From NCBI GenBank assembly GCA_903854235.1, contig CAINVV010000013.1:1-39517 (forward strand): a DNA stretch of 39,517 nucleotides, read 5' to 3'. Under the pieces are notes generated by a model, which saw nothing but the letters and a program-made list of their open reading frames with translations, had not been told where the DNA came from and searched no databases. The translations under genes and the position numbers were made by a program. Origin of the DNA: an uncultured Bacteroidia bacterium (GTDB lineage: Bacteria; Bacteroidota; Bacteroidia; Bacteroidales; Prolixibacteraceae). Below are positions 23,582 through 31,981 of the stretch, piece after piece (positions within the stretch are counted from its first letter, which is position 1; the number at the start of each line of letters is the position of its first letter).

Positions 23582-24403
23582 TCAATTCAACTCTTCCATC
23601 CAAATTTGGGAACCCGGGGGGAAATCTTTCGACTGGAATTGTGGTTCCTGCTCAAACAGGGCATAAACAGAAGATCCGCTGCCTGACATTGAAACATAAT
23701 CAGGATTCATGGAATTGAGTTGCTCCTTCAAGACAGCCAATTCAGGGAATTTAGCAAACAGTGTAGGCTCAAAATCATTTTTGATAGTTTCTTCCCATCC
23801 ACTCATTCCACCCAGCAAAATCTCTTCGAAATCAAACGGATAAATTTTCGGTGTGACTCCGGCATACGCCAACTTGGTATCCACCCCAAAGGGAGGTTTC
23901 ACCAGGAGCAGAAAATAGCCCCGGAGGCTGAATTTAGCAGGAGTGAGTTGGTCGCCAATCCCTGTCGCCAGGGCAGGAATATTTTCCAGAAAAAAGGGGC
24001 AATCGGCTCCCAGTACTACTGCCATTGATTTTAGTTTCTCCATGGCGAGACCGAGTTCAAAATGTTCGTTCAGGGATTTTAAGAAGAAGGCAGCATCCGA
24101 AGAACCACCTCCCAATCCTGCTCCTGAAGGAATGGCCTTGTGAAGATGAACATCCAGTCCGGGCACCTTGCACTCAACCTGTAGCATCCTGTAAGCCTTG
24201 GCAACCATATTCTGTTCGGGATCAATGGCCAGCTGCAAACCACTACTTTCGAATCTAAAGGCATTTCCGCCATTTACCACATATTCGAGCGCATCCTTCC
24301 ACCCGATGGGATAAAAGAGCGTTTCAATTTCGTGGTAACCATCTTCACGTTTGCGAAGAATGTTCAAGCCTATGTTGATCTTGGCATTGGGAAAAATAAC
24401 CAT
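23582..24403 (-). CDS. ispE: 4-diphosphocytidyl-2-C-methyl-D-erythritol kinase
   Basis: 273 aa. GHMP-family kinase that phosphorylates CDP-methylerythritol in the MEP route to isoprenoid precursors; cytoplasmic. The N-terminus 'VIFPNAKINIGLNIL' carries the substrate-binding AKIN motif. The ATP-binding glycine loop is 'PSGAGLGGGSSDAAFFL' (~92-108). 'LGADCPFFL' (~131) and 'MSGSGSSVYALFE' (~238) are the other GHMP motifs. Length is typical. It is preceded by a short TTTTCGA tandem repeat in its upstream region, between it and the terminator of gcvP, so it is likely transcribed alone. No consensus -7 box was found. Confidence 0.95.
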   Translation of the reverse strand: MVIFPNAKINIGLNILRKREDGYHEIETLFYPIGWKDALEYVVNGGNAFRFESSGLQLAIDPEQNMVAKAYRMLQVECKVPGLDVHLHKAIPSGAGLGGGSSDAAFFLKSLNEHFELGLAMEKLKSMAVVLGADCPFFLENIPALATGIGDQLTPAKFSLRGYFLLLVKPPFGVDTKLAYAGVTPKIYPFDFEEILLGGMSGWEETIKNDFEPTLFAKFPELAVLKEQLNSMNPDYVSMSGSGSSVYALFEQEPQFQSKDFPPGSQIWMEELN

Positions 24404-24439
24404 GGCATCGTGGAAATTAGGAGGAGAAAGTTACAAATA

Positions 24440-24463
24440 TTTTCGATTTTCGATTTTCGATTT
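24440..24463. repeat. Short tandem repeat TTTTCGA x3.4
   Basis: Three full 7-base TTTTCGA units plus TTT, 37 bases upstream of the ispE start codon and in its presumed promoter region. There is no known role; it could vary in copy number by slippage. Confidence 0.7.
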
Positions 24464-24481
24464 AGAGCGATAGGACCCAAA

Positions 24482-24512
24482 CAAATAAAAAAAGCAGGAA
24501 TATCCTGCTTTT
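24482..24512 (-). terminator. Rho-independent terminator of gcvP
   Basis: On the minus strand AAAAGCAGGA (24512-24503) pairs with TCCTGCTTTT (24499-24490) around a 3-base loop. A further T-run follows (TTTTATTTGT). It is 20 bases past the gcvP stop. Confidence 0.87.
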
Positions 24513-24532
24513 AATGATTTCGAGATGCCTTC

Positions 24533-27406
24533 TCAGATTGGATTGGCATAGCTTTCCAGGGGTTCGCAGGTGCAGAAAAGATTTCTATCGCCATAGGCAT
24601 TGTCGACCCTGCCGACCGGAACCCAGAATTTATTGTCACGCAACCAGCTCAACGGATAGGCGGCCTTTTCACGGGAATAGGCGTGGTTCCATTCATTTGC
24701 GGTTAATACTTCCGGCGTATGTGGCGCATTTTTGAGCACATTGTCTTCAGCATCTGCCTTGCCCGTCTCGATCTCCTTAATCTCCTCAAAGATGGAATTA
24801 AGGGCATCCACAAAACGGTCGAGCTCCTCTTTTGATTCGCTTTCGGTAGGCTCCACCATCAAGGTTCCATGAACCGGGAAAGAGAGGGTTGGTGCATGAA
24901 AACCATAATCCATCAGTCGTTTGGCAATGTCCGATTCTGAAATATCGGCTGCCGTTTTCAGGTGACGGCACTCAAGGATCATTTCGTGGGCGACCCTGCC
25001 ATTGGCTCCCGTGTAGAGAATCCCGTAATTGTCTTTCAGTCTTTCAGCAATGTAATTGGCATTCAGAATGGCAATTTTGGTCGCTTCTGTCAACCCATCG
25101 GCACCCAGCATCTTGATGTAACCGTAGGTGATGGGAAGCACGGAGGCACTACCCCAGGGAGCCGCCGACACAGCGTGCATCCCAACGTGACCGTTGTTCA
25201 TCACCGGATGGGAGGGAAGAAATTCGACCAGGTGTTTGGCGACACCTATGGGCCCTACTCCCGGACCACCTCCTCCGTGAGGAATGGCAAAGGTTTTGTG
25301 AAGGTTCAGGTGACAAACATCCGCCCCAATGCGGGATGGATTGGTCAAGCCAACCTGCGCATTCATGTTGGCACCATCCATGTATACCTGGCCACCATTT
25401 TGGTGGATGATGTCGCACATTTCGACGATGGATGCCTCAAAAACGCCGTGGGTAGAGGGATAGGTCACCATAAATCCGGCAAGATTATCCTTGTATTCCT
25501 CTGCTCGTGCTTTCAACTCCTCCACGTTGATGTTTCCATTTTCGTCACATCCAACCACAACCACCTTGTTTCCTGCCATCACGGCGCTGGCCGGATTGGT
25601 TCCGTGTGCGGAGGAGGGTATCAGCACCACGTTTCGGTGACCCTCTCCCCTGCTCTTGTGGTAGTCGCGGATCACGAGAAGTCCGGCATATTCGCCGGCG
25701 GCACCCGAGTTGGGCATAAAGGAGATATCCGCAAATCCGGTAATTTCTGAGAGATCCCTCCGCATCTCTTCCATCATTTCGTGGTACCCCATCGCTTGAT
25801 TTTTAGGAACATACGGGTGTATGCCGCTAAATTCGATCCAGCTGAGCGGAAGCATTTCTGTAGCGGCATTTAGTTTCATGGTGCAAGATCCAAGGGAGAT
25901 CATGGAATGAACCAGTGAAATATCCTTCTTCTCCAGCCTTTTGATGTAACGGGCCATCTCCGTTTCGGAACGGTATTTGCTAAAAACCTCCTGTTTGAGG
26001 AAATTCGATTTTCTGCAAAAATGTTCGGGGATGGTTATGGTTTCCGGAAATGCCATAACCGTAGGAACCTGCTTGTTGGCCGCCTTTGCAAAGACTTCCA
26101 GAATCCAGTTGATATCTTCGAGGTTGGTGGTTTCATCGATGCTGATACCTACCTCCCCACTTTCAAAATACCTGAAGTTCATCTCCAGGGCAACAGACAA
26201 CCACTCAATGTCCTCTTTTTTTACATGCCGGGGCATGGTGATCTTGAGGGTATCAAAGAATCCTTCCGTATCGCAGGTATACCCCAGTTTAACCACCTCC
26301 GTTGCAATCAGGGCGGCAATACTGTGTACCCGCTCCGCGATGTTACGGATTCCCTCCGGTCCGTGGTAAATGGCATACATACCGGCCATAGTGGCCAGCA
26401 ATCCTTGTGAAGTGCAAATATTGGAGGTCGCCTTCTCCCGCTTGATATGTTGTTCGCGGGTCTGAAGCGCCAGGCGAAGGGCCGGTTTTCCGTTGGAATC
26501 TTTTGACACCCCGATGATCCTGCCGGGAAGGTCCCTTTTGTAGGCTTCCCGCGTAGCAAAATAAGCAGCCGACGGTCCTCCATAGCCCATGGGCACGCCA
26601 AACCGTTGGGTGGAACCAAAGACGATATCGGCCCCCCATTCGCCGGGAGGAGTCAGGAGCGCCAGAGAAAGCAGATCTGCAGCAACTGCAATTTTTACAC
26701 CTGCTGTCTGAATCTTTTCCGTAAAACCTGCATACGATTCGATGACTCCATCGGAATTAGGGTATTGAACGATGGCTCCAAACCATTTATCATTCAAAGT
26801 TGCTTTTCTGAAATCACCCACTTCCAAAACGATGCCCAGCGGTTCAGCCCTTGTGAAAAGAACATCCAGCGTTTGCGGCCAAACTTTCTCGTCCACGTAG
26901 CAGACGTTTGCACCCGCCTTTTCCTGCCCCCTGGAGCGAAGGGCAAACATCATGTGGAGTGCCTCGGCAGCAGCCGTGGCTTCATCCAGCAAGGAGGCGT
27001 TGGCCAAGGGCATGGCAGTCATTTCACACACCATGGTCTGAAAATTCAGCAATGCCTCGAGCCGGCCCTGGGATATTTCGGCCTGATAAGGAGTGTAGGA
27101 GGTGTACCAGGCCGGATTTTCAAGAATATTGCGCAAAATAACCGCTGGAGTGATGGTATCGTACCATCCCATTCCGATATAGGTATTGAAAACTTTGTTT
27201 TTGGAGGCCAGATGTAAAATTCTTCTGTAATACTCCCGCTCCGTCAAACCATTGGGCAGGTTGAGTGGTTTCTCCAGCCGGATGTTGGATGGGACCGTCT
27301 GGTTTATCAGCTCTTCCAGAGATGATACGCCAATCACATCAAGCATTTCCCTGATATCCTTTTCTCTGGGACCAATGTGTCTGGTTACAAATTTGTCGTT
27401 TGCCAT
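24533..27406 (-). CDS. gcvP: Glycine dehydrogenase (decarboxylating), P-protein
   Basis: 957 aa, the full-length single-chain form. The PLP-dependent P-protein of the glycine cleavage system decarboxylates glycine and loads the aminomethyl group on lipoyl-GcvH. The N-terminus is '[17 protein letters not shown]'. '[21 protein letters not shown]' is near 95, and the C-terminal half starts around '[20 protein letters not shown]' (~480). The PLP lysine is K704 in '[18 protein letters not shown]'. gcvT and gcvH are not adjacent. The upstream 190 bases to the MBL gene contain a dispersed repeat copy. No glycine riboswitch-like tandem fold was recognised there. Confidence 0.97.
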   Translation of the reverse strand: MANDKFVTRHIGPREKDIREMLDVIGVSSLEELINQTVPSNIRLEKPLNLPNGLTEREYYRRILHLASKNKVFNTYIGMGWYDTITPAVILRNILENPAWYTSYTPYQAEISQGRLEALLNFQTMVCEMTAMPLANASLLDEATAAAEALHMMFALRSRGQEKAGANVCYVDEKVWPQTLDVLFTRAEPLGIVLEVGDFRKATLNDKWFGAIVQYPNSDGVIESYAGFTEKIQTAGVKIAVAADLLSLALLTPPGEWGADIVFGSTQRFGVPMGYGGPSAAYFATREAYKRDLPGRIIGVSKDSNGKPALRLALQTREQHIKREKATSNICTSQGLLATMAGMYAIYHGPEGIRNIAERVHSIAALIATEVVKLGYTCDTEGFFDTLKITMPRHVKKEDIEWLSVALEMNFRYFESGEVGISIDETTNLEDINWILEVFAKAANKQVPTVMAFPETITIPEHFCRKSNFLKQEVFSKYRSETEMARYIKRLEKKDISLVHSMISLGSCTMKLNAATEMLPLSWIEFSGIHPYVPKNQAMGYHEMMEEMRRDLSEITGFADISFMPNSGAAGEYAGLLVIRDYHKSRGEGHRNVVLIPSSAHGTNPASAVMAGNKVVVVGCDENGNINVEELKARAEEYKDNLAGFMVTYPSTHGVFEASIVEMCDIIHQNGGQVYMDGANMNAQVGLTNPSRIGADVCHLNLHKTFAIPHGGGGPGVGPIGVAKHLVEFLPSHPVMNNGHVGMHAVSAAPWGSASVLPITYGYIKMLGADGLTEATKIAILNANYIAERLKDNYGILYTGANGRVAHEMILECRHLKTAADISESDIAKRLMDYGFHAPTLSFPVHGTLMVEPTESESKEELDRFVDALNSIFEEIKEIETGKADAEDNVLKNAPHTPEVLTANEWNHAYSREKAAYPLSWLRDNKFWVPVGRVDNAYGDRNLFCTCEPLESYANPI

Positions 27407-27450
27407 TGCTAATATTTTAAGATTTGTGTTTAGATGTAGTAGCTAACCAG

Positions 27451-27486
27451 AGTGACTAAAGTGACTAAAGTGAGCTAAAGTTAAGG
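27451..27486. repeat. Dispersed AGTGACTAA-type repeat (site C)
   Basis: agtgactaa is repeated twice, then agtgagctaa, then agttaagg. It is 45 bases upstream of the gcvP start. The last 25 bases match site B (9319-9343) with 2 differences, and the unit is shared with site A. The rest of the 190-base gap (27407-27596) is AT-rich with nothing else recognisable. Confidence 0.75.
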
Positions 27487-27596
27487 GAAACAGGAACAAA
27501 ACGCTTGTAAAAAAGAGTACCTGATTCTGTTAACTTGAAGGGTGAAAAATAACAAAAACGTTCTGAAGCAAAAAGAACTTTCGTCACAATCGCAGC

Positions 27597-28232
27597 TTAC
27601 TGCAGAAAAGGGTTGTATCGCCGTTCCTTACCAAGGTTGGTTTCGTTTCCATGACCCGAATAAACAATCACCTCATCGCCGAGGGGGAGCAATTTTGATT
27701 TGATTCCCGAAATCAACTGGTTGTGATCTCCTCCCGGCAGATCTGTCCTGCCGACTGATCCTTCAAACAGGATGTCACCCACCACAAGAAACTTGTCTGC
27801 TTCTGCATAAAAGGCCACGCTGCCAGGCGAATGGCCTGGTACGTGAATCCCCTTCAAACTGGAATTTCCGAAGTAGATTATCTCCGTCAAAAGCAAATCT
27901 ACAGCCGTATCCGGACTTGGCATATGGATGCCAAACATCAGCGCATGTTGTTTGGCGTCAACGACCAGTGGCAAGTCATCCGGGTGAATTTTGCACTTCA
28001 GTTTCCATTTGGCTGATGCAAAATTATTGCCCATCAGATGGTCAAAATGGCCATGTGTATTGTATAAGCCTACCACCTCAACTCCCTGGTCCGAAATAAA
28101 GCGACTCAGCTGTTCTTCCTCTCTCCCGATGGAGCAGGCAGGATCAATGATTATTGCCTCTTTCGTTTCGTCCCAAAGTACATAGGCATTGACGCCAACC
28201 GGATTGAAAGTGAATTTGCACAGATGGATCAT
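27597..28232 (-). CDS. MBL-fold metallo-hydrolase (glyoxalase II-like)
   Basis: 211 aa. Metallo-beta-lactamase fold with all metal ligands visible: 'NTHGHFDHLMG' (~58-68, the HxHxDH motif), the His of 'VPGHSPGSVAF' (~131), the Asp of 'LVVGDILFEGSVGRTDLPGGD' (~150) and the last His in 'VYSGHGNET' (~193). This arrangement matches the small glyoxalase II/YcbL-type hydrolases. A hydroxyacylglutathione or other thioester substrate is possible; the true substrate is unknown. It is cytoplasmic (no signal). It lies 69 bases after pcm on the same strand and may be co-transcribed from the pcm promoter. Confidence 0.88.
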   Translation of the reverse strand: MIHLCKFTFNPVGVNAYVLWDETKEAIIIDPACSIGREEEQLSRFISDQGVEVVGLYNTHGHFDHLMGNNFASAKWKLKCKIHPDDLPLVVDAKQHALMFGIHMPSPDTAVDLLLTEIIYFGNSSLKGIHVPGHSPGSVAFYAEADKFLVVGDILFEGSVGRTDLPGGDHNQLISGIKSKLLPLGDEVIVYSGHGNETNLGKERRYNPFLQ

Positions 28233-28301
28233 TATCTTGTTTTAAATTATTTGTTTGAATTCCTCGCTCTCAACAGGTTTATCCTGCGCTGCATCAGCCA
28301 G

Positions 28302-28955
28302 CTATCTCAATTGATCAGACACTCCGGGTAACATGGGAACAAACACAAAATTGCCTGCCTCCAGTTCCGTATATTCATTTTCTGTTACCCTCTCCACTAT
28401 TTTCATCACCTGATGCAAACGGTCTCCTACCGGGATGACCATTTTGCCTCCAACAACGAGTTGCTCCTTCAATTTCTCCGGGACTGATTCGGCCCCGGCG
28501 GTGACGATGATCTTGTCGAACGGACCGTAGGTAGGAAGTCCCTGGTAACCATCGCCATAAAAAAACTGAGGATGGTATCCAAGTCTGGGCAACAACAATC
28601 GCGAGAAATCATAGAGTGCCCGCTGTCGTTCGATGGTATAGAGTGATACTCCCATTTCACACAATACCGCAGCCTGATAACCGGAACCGGTCCCAACTTC
28701 CAGAACTTTGTCGGATCGCTTAATCTGCAGTATTTCTGTTTGAATTGCCACGGTATAGGGCTGGGAAATGGTTTGACCCGCAGAGATGGGAAAAGCCTTG
28801 TCCACATAGGCAAAACCAAGAAAACTATTGTCCATGAATAGATGCCGGGGAACTTTTCCCATGGCCTGAAGCACGGATTCGTCACGGATACCTTTCTGCC
28901 GGATTTCATCTATCAATCGTTTTCGCAATCCCTTGTGCCTGAAATTATCTTCCAA
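28302..28955 (-). CDS. pcm: Protein-L-isoaspartate O-methyltransferase
   Basis: 217 aa. SAM-dependent repair enzyme that methylates isoaspartyl residues in aged proteins. The family N-terminal region 'VLQAMGKVPRHLFM' (~28) is present. The substrate-binding 'SAGQTISQPYTVAIQTEIL' (~57) and SAM-binding motif I 'VLEVGTGSGYQAAVLCEMG' (~80) follow, then 'YGPFDKIIVTAGAESVP' (~143) and 'LVVGGKMVIPVGD' (~167). Length is normal. A well-formed promoter lies just upstream. It is divergent from the degenerate Gfo/Idh gene. Confidence 0.94.
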   Translation of the reverse strand: MEDNFRHKGLRKRLIDEIRQKGIRDESVLQAMGKVPRHLFMDNSFLGFAYVDKAFPISAGQTISQPYTVAIQTEILQIKRSDKVLEVGTGSGYQAAVLCEMGVSLYTIERQRALYDFSRLLLPRLGYHPQFFYGDGYQGLPTYGPFDKIIVTAGAESVPEKLKEQLVVGGKMVIPVGDRLHQVMKIVERVTENEYTELEAGNFVFVPMLPGVSDQLR

Positions 28956-28980
28956 TTGAGGTTTTTTTTGTGATGTGCGA

Positions 28981-29010
28981 CAAAATTACCATTCTCTCCG
29001 GGTTTTTCAA
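28981..29010 (-). promoter_or_regulatory. pcm promoter
   Basis: Minus strand: TTG (29010-29008), 19 bases, TAATTTTG (28988-28981). This is a good fit to the Bacteroidota consensus; the ATG is 25 bases past the -7 box. Confidence 0.7.
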
Positions 29011-29081
29011 CACTGGAAAGTTGATAAATAAAAGTCGGGCAAAGTAACTGATGACAGGTAAAAACCTACATTTACATCACT

Positions 29082-29951
29082 ATGTTACACGCAGCCCTGT
29101 TGTTTCCCGGTGTGCCGGATGATTTGTTCATCGGTTCAATTCAGTCCATCAAAGGAGTGAAGTGGGAAGCATTGGTGTCTACGCTTGGAAAAGATTATTC
29201 GGAAGTGACGGAGGAACTCCTATCCGCAAATTGCAACATGGTCAACATCTTCGATCCGGATTTTACCACTTTCGGCTTTCTCTCCGGTTTGGTGAGAAAG
29301 GGATGCCACCTCTTCCTCCCGGAGAAACAGCGGATGAACTCTGCCGAACGGATGAATCTGATCCAATTGGCAGAGGAGGGAAATTCTTTGATCCAAATCC
29401 GCAATGACCTGTTATTTCATCCCTCCTTTCTGGATAAGGAAAAATTGGAAAATGACTCCAAACTGATCGAAATTCATCAGGTTGCCCCCAACAGACCAGA
29501 TGCACTCCAGGAAATTCTTTATAGCAACTTATTGATAATCATGAGGCTGATTAATTCCGATCCCTCCCACATCAGTGTCTGTGCCATCCCCAATTCGGTC
29601 TATCCGCCCAACACCATAAATTTGCACCTTAAATTCAACAACGGCTCGGCCGCCACACTCACCATCTCCTTCAAGGGAAGAAGAAAAGAACACCTCTTGG
29701 CTGCTTATGGTTCTGGTGGAGTGTTAAACTACAATTTTGAAGGCAAAATTCACTTTCCTGCGGCTTTGAACCCTGGCACAAAAAACAGCCAGTCGTTTGG
29801 AAATAGTTTGTTGTACAAACAGATTGCCTATTTCTCCGAATGCATCTTAAAGAAGGATTGCATGCGATTTGCGCTGAATGACGAAGCAAAAACTTTTCGG
29901 CTCATCGAAAAAATAAATCAGAAACTGGAATACAATTCGGTACTCAATTAA
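29082..29951 (+). CDS. Degenerate Gfo/Idh/MocA-like protein lacking the nucleotide-binding loop
   Basis: 289 aa. From about residue 50 the sequence follows the layout of cytoplasmic Bacteroidota Gfo/Idh oxidoreductases. 'VNIFDPDFTTFGFLSGLVRKG' takes the place of DIVTP-x-x-H, 'HLFLPEKQRM' the place of HVFIEKP, 'LIEIHQVAPNR' that of IEVHR, and 'LHLKFNNGSAATLTIS' that of the IEFNNGC-ANLT strand. The usual GxGxxG Rossmann loop is absent from the N-terminus (MLHAALLFPGVPDDLFIGSI), and the catalytic EKP Lys-Pro has become EKQ. The reading frame is open, so it is a divergent protein rather than an obvious pseudogene. TACATTTA at 29067-29074 is a near -7 box. Enzymatic activity is doubtful; a structural or regulatory role is possible. 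The relationship is inferred from motif order only. Confidence 0.6.
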   Translation: MLHAALLFPGVPDDLFIGSIQSIKGVKWEALVSTLGKDYSEVTEELLSANCNMVNIFDPDFTTFGFLSGLVRKGCHLFLPEKQRMNSAERMNLIQLAEEGNSLIQIRNDLLFHPSFLDKEKLENDSKLIEIHQVAPNRPDALQEILYSNLLIIMRLINSDPSHISVCAIPNSVYPPNTINLHLKFNNGSAATLTISFKGRRKEHLLAAYGSGGVLNYNFEGKIHFPAALNPGTKNSQSFGNSLLYKQIAYFSECILKKDCMRFALNDEAKTFRLIEKINQKLEYNSVLN

Positions 29952-29960
29952 GCTCACTAT

Positions 29961-30554
29961 TCAAATCAAACCCAAATCTATCTGTCCAATGATGTATTCG
30001 ATGATGCGGTCTTCGGTGACAGGGTCGTACTGTGCCTTGAGGTCGTGTCCAAATAATTTAGCCACGGATTGCCAGAAAAAGGCAGAGAATCCACCCTTGA
30101 ATTCCTTGATGATTTCATAGGAAGAGCTGCCCGTCTCCCTGTCGAGCAGCTTGATCAGGATGCGTCCCTCCGAGACCTTCATCCTTCTGAGTTCATCCTC
30201 AAACTCCAGAAAAAGCTGCTTTTCAACCGCCTTGACATAATTTCTGCGTTCCCTTTCCGATTTGAAGGAGGAGTACACCTTGTTGTATTCAGACAATTTA
30301 ATAGCAGCCGCCTTCGCAATGGGATAAACTTTTTTGACCTTTAGCTCAAGAAGCGTATAATCGTGCAGTTGTCGGGGGCTCATATCCTTTTTATCGGGGA
30401 AAATATCCACCGGCTTGAGATAAAAATGAAGGGAGGTATCGGCAGGAAGCGAAACCTCTTTGCTGGTTGGCACAGGCCTGGTTTCACCCGTCTGGGAAAA
30501 TGACAGCACTGGGATGATCAGCAAAAAACATATAAAACTCCATTTTAGACCCAT
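29961..30554 (-). CDS. DUF4294 domain protein, secreted
   Basis: 197 aa from ATG 30554. The ORF-track start at 30575 (a TTG) lies inside the -7 promoter box, so it cannot be used by that transcript. Signal peptide MGLKWSFICFLLIIPVLSFS. After a Pro/Ser linker the DUF4294 region runs ~65-190: 'RQLHDYTLLELKVKKVYPIAK', then a Lys/Arg/Glu-rich helix 'SSFKSERERRNYVKAVEKQL', then 'RILIKLLDRETGSSSYEIIKE' and 'FFWQSVAKLFGHDLKAQYDP'. This is a conserved Bacteroidota family without known function and probably periplasmic. Its stop is 9 bases from the stop of the convergent Gfo/Idh-like gene, with no terminator between them. Confidence 0.83.
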   Translation of the reverse strand: MGLKWSFICFLLIIPVLSFSQTGETRPVPTSKEVSLPADTSLHFYLKPVDIFPDKKDMSPRQLHDYTLLELKVKKVYPIAKAAAIKLSEYNKVYSSFKSERERRNYVKAVEKQLFLEFEDELRRMKVSEGRILIKLLDRETGSSSYEIIKEFKGGFSAFFWQSVAKLFGHDLKAQYDPVTEDRIIEYIIGQIDLGLI

Positions 30555-30572
30555 TTCAGCCCATTTTGGGTA

Positions 30573-30605
30573 CAAATTTACGAAAGGAATCCCCGATCCA
30601 ACAAA
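30573..30605 (-). promoter_or_regulatory. Promoter of the DUF4294 gene
   Basis: Minus strand: TTTG (30605-30602) and TTG (30601-30599) precede TAAATTTG (30580-30573) by 21 and 18 bases. The transcript would begin near 30566, about 12 nt before the ATG at 30554. Confidence 0.65.
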
Positions 30606-30657
30606 TTTTGATTCGCTAATAATGACTTATTAACATTCTTTGCCTATCCAAAATCCA

Positions 30658-30665
30658 TATCTTTG
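30658..30665 (+). promoter_or_regulatory. -7 box of the arginine deiminase gene
   Basis: TATCTTTG matches TAnnTTTG. A TTTG at 30639-30642 is only 15 bases upstream, shorter than usual. The ATG at 30705 is 40 bases downstream, and the ORF-track TTG start at 30663 falls inside this box. Confidence 0.55.
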
Positions 30666-30704
30666 TATGGAAAACAGCAACCAACAAGATCTTACCCATT
30701 CTGT

Positions 30705-31976
30705 ATGAACAATTTTAACGTAAACGTCAACTCTGAAATTGGCGAGTTGGAAGGAGTCATTCTTCATTCGCCCGGACCGGAAGTAGAAAACATGACCCCC
30801 GAAAACGCAGAAAGGGCGCTTTATAGTGATATCCTAAACCTTTCCGTTGCATCCAAAGAGTATTTTGAGTTGAAGGAGGTCCTGAATAAAGTAACGAAGA
30901 CCTACGAGATCAAGCAACTTCTTACGGAAACACTTTCCAACAACACCTGCAAAGAGTCACTCATTAGAAATGTCTGCAAACAGGAGGGAGCTTACGACGA
31001 GCTGGATCTTTTACTTGGCTTGTCGCCAGGTGTGCTGGCAAAACAGTTGATTGAAGGGGTCGTTCTGAACCGCGACAACCTTACAAAATTTCTGAGCAAC
31101 GAAAGATATTCCATGCGCCCGCTGCACAATTTTCTCTTTACCCGGGATGCTGCCATCTCTATGGGGAACGAGGTGCTGATCGGAAGAATGGCCAGCAAAG
31201 TAAGGGAACGGGAGACCTTGATCATGGAGGCCATCTTCAGGGACCATCCGGCATTTGGTGTGAATACCATCAACCCGGAAAAAGTCGCCGGCGGTAGAAT
31301 CAACTTCAGAAATGCCACCATCGAGGGCGGAGATGTAGAAATAGCGAACGAACAGATTATCCTGGTAGGCAGTGGAGCAAGGACCTCAACGGAGGGGATT
31401 GACCTGCTTACAGAAATTCTTCGGGATAAAAAAGAGGGCACCAAATACCTGATTGTTCAGGAACTGCCCAGAACTCCTGAGTCATTCATCCATCTCGATA
31501 TGACTTTCACCTTCCTCGACAAGAATGCCTGCATGGTCTACGAACCGTTGATCCTGAAAAAAACGAAGTTTCATACCATCAAGATTACCATCGACAATGG
31601 CAAGGTCACCTCCATTCACGAGGAGCCAAGCCTGCTGAAAGCGCTGGAGCGCTGCGGCATGGAGCTTGCTCCCATCACGTGCGGCGGCCACGGCGATCCC
31701 TGGATCATGGAGCGGGAACAGTGGCACAGCGGAGCCAATTTCTTTGCGATCGCACCCGGAAAGGTGATTGGTTACGAACGGAATGAAAAGACCCTGGAAG
31801 AGATGAACAGGCATGGTTTCGAAATCATCAAGGCCATCGATGTCATAGAGAACCGGGTGAACATCGATGACTACAAACGTGCCGTCATTACCATTGCAGG
31901 ATCTGAACTGGCCCGTGGAGGCGGAGGGGCGCGGTGCATGACCATGCCCGTCAAAAGAAAGAATGTCAACTGGTAG
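30705..31976 (+). CDS. arcA: Arginine deiminase
   Basis: 423 aa from ATG 30705 (MNNFNVNVNSEIGELEGVIL), the normal N-terminus of the family. Hydrolyses L-arginine to citrulline and ammonia. Catalytic features are visible: 'NFLFTRDAAISMGNEVLIG' (~140), 'IEGGDVEI' (~205), 'FIHLDMTFTFLD' (~261, catalytic His), 'CGGHGDPWIMEREQWHSGAN' (~325) and the nucleophile Cys near 410 in 'GGGGARCMTMPV'. arcB (ornithine carbamoyltransferase), arcC (carbamate kinase) and an arginine/ornithine antiporter are not adjacent. The gene therefore stands outside a classic ADI operon. A TrmH-type gene follows after 5 bases. Confidence 0.95.
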   Translation: MNNFNVNVNSEIGELEGVILHSPGPEVENMTPENAERALYSDILNLSVASKEYFELKEVLNKVTKTYEIKQLLTETLSNNTCKESLIRNVCKQEGAYDELDLLLGLSPGVLAKQLIEGVVLNRDNLTKFLSNERYSMRPLHNFLFTRDAAISMGNEVLIGRMASKVRERETLIMEAIFRDHPAFGVNTINPEKVAGGRINFRNATIEGGDVEIANEQIILVGSGARTSTEGIDLLTEILRDKKEGTKYLIVQELPRTPESFIHLDMTFTFLDKNACMVYEPLILKKTKFHTIKITIDNGKVTSIHEEPSLLKALERCGMELAPITCGGHGDPWIMEREQWHSGANFFAIAPGKVIGYERNEKTLEEMNRHGFEIIKAIDVIENRVNIDDYKRAVITIAGSELARGGGGARCMTMPVKRKNVNW

Positions 31977-31981
31977 CCTGA

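Noticed and set aside
24962-25750. 262-aa plus-strand ORF antisense to gcvP
   Set aside because: It lies fully inside gcvP, whose protein is complete with catalytic Lys. The translation is low-complexity His/Gly-rich, as expected for a shadow frame.
27451-27486. CRISPR-like direct repeats
   Set aside because: Units are only 9-10 bases, contiguous without spacers, and no cas gene is in the window.
27407-27596. Glycine riboswitch upstream of gcvP
   Set aside because: The region holds a repeat and AT-rich sequence; no tandem aptamer-like conserved core was recognised.
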